A stretch of DNA of 64,000 nt, from assembly GCF_003994415.1 (NCBI RefSeq), contig NZ_CP034689.1, forward strand, positions 3,534,001-3,598,000. Direction: 5' to 3'. A program made the position numbers and the translations under genes. The DNA comes from Achromobacter spanius. GTDB lineage: Bacteria > Pseudomonadota > Gammaproteobacteria > Burkholderiales > Burkholderiaceae_B. Position 1 is the stretch's first letter. Each line of letters begins with the position of its first letter. Under the pieces are notes generated by a model that did no database searches, was not told the DNA's origin, and was given only the letters and a program-made list of their open reading frames with translations. Positions 63,598 through 64,000 of this stretch are shown here, in pieces.

Positions 63598-64000
63598 TCA
63601 CGGCACCCGCAGCGTGCTCGTTTCTATCATCGCGTCGAACACGCGCAGCAAATCCGGGTCGCATTTTGAACCGGCTTCGCGATGCAGGATCCGCATGATC
63701 TCGCTATGCCCGCGCGCAGGGTGATACGGGCGCGCGTCGCCCAGCGCATCATACGAATCGGCCAGCGAAATAATGCGCGATAGCATCGGAATATCGTGGC
63801 CGTGCAGGCCAGCCGGATAACCCGAGCCGTCGAAATGCTCGTGATGGTGGCGCACCGCTTGCGCGATCAGGTCGCGTTGCGGCATCGCGCTATGCATGAT
63901 GATATCGGCGCCAACCGCCGCGTGGGACTTCATGATTTCCCAGTCTTCGCCTTCCAGGCGATGCGGTGAAAACAGCACGCGGTCCGGCGTGCCGACCTTG
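63598..64000 (-). CDS. HD-GYP domain protein, C-terminal part (5' end outside window)
   Basis: The frame is open to the right edge (KVGTPDRVLFSPHRLEGEDWEIMKSH). It includes the HD-GYP hallmark HHHEHFDGSGYPAGLHGHDIPMLSRIISLADSYDAL. HD-GYP enzymes hydrolyse cyclic di-GMP. Any sensory domain would be encoded beyond the window. The protein ends 25-30 residues after the domain. Confidence 0.9.
   Translation of the reverse strand, partial: KVGTPDRVLFSPHRLEGEDWEIMKSHAAVGADIIMHSAMPQRDLIAQAVRHHHEHFDGSGYPAGLHGHDIPMLSRIISLADSYDALGDARPYHPARGHSEIMRILHREAGSKCDPDLLRVFDAMIETSTLRVP

Overview
The window is high-GC, densely packed proteobacterial chromosome. Gene content and protein character (copA-cueR, surE-pcm-nlpD, a Bug-family binding protein, glpSTPQUV-glpRD, mnhA-G) point to a beta-proteobacterium of the Alcaligenaceae, most likely Achromobacter or a close Bordetella relative. 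This is inference from protein resemblance; there is no rRNA gene in the window to settle it. No tRNA, rRNA, CRISPR array or replication origin was seen.

Layout. 1-13 kb holds ordinary core genes: the end of a copper-exporting ATPase with its CueR regulator, rlmD, an MFS/LysR pair, an orphan Imm51-like immunity gene, a TorF-like outer-membrane protein, a Spy-like periplasmic protein, an exonuclease, nlpD-pcm-surE, plsY, tsaD and a purine permease. 14.4-21.0 kb is a visibly AT-richer accessory island. 21-31 kb carries an LLM oxidoreductase, thioredoxin, a YigZ protein, a sulfonate/nitrate-type ABC operon, an ABC-F ATPase, ldcA, tadA and a HAD hydrolase. 32.3-38.3 kb is a complete six-gene Mnh/Mrp cation-proton antiporter operon. 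38.9-54.5 kb is a mixed stretch: Bug protein, a hexapeptide-repeat protein, a DMT exporter, a YhaN/YhaO-type nuclease pair, dadA with an Lrp regulator, small membrane proteins, an acyl-CoA dehydrogenase, a thioredoxin-reductase-like flavoprotein, a tandem repeat block and a repeat-expanded hydrolase. 54.7-63.4 kb is a divergent glycerol locus: the ABC importer glpSTPQUV on one side, glpR-glpD on the other. The window closes with the C-terminal part of an HD-GYP protein.

The outstanding feature is the island. A 22-residue Lys-rich peptide ending TCGSYNK is followed by a gene for a DUF692/MNIO (multinuclear non-heme iron oxidase) protein, a second DUF692 protein that matches MbnB in all its metal-ligand motifs, and an MbnC-like partner. 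The last three genes are translationally coupled. A MATE-type exporter is transcribed divergently. This is the architecture of a methanobactin-type (copper-chelating RiPP) cluster, with two unusual points: the precursor has a single cysteine, and the cluster has an extra MNIO gene that is not MbnB. That extra gene is split at codon 54 by a 1,200-bp IS3-family (IS407-group-like) element. A second copy with identical transposase translations lies downstream in opposite orientation, so the segment carrying mbnBC is bracketed by inverted repeats. Each copy has its own 4-bp target duplication (acat; ggct). Removing the first copy and one acat restores a continuous 359-codon frame, so the insertion looks recent.

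Other points of interest are a 145-bp palindrome-ended repeat family that overlaps the stop codons of two unrelated genes, a hexanucleotide expansion inside a hydrolase, a 25-turn hexapeptide-repeat protein and a His-rich extension on LdcA.
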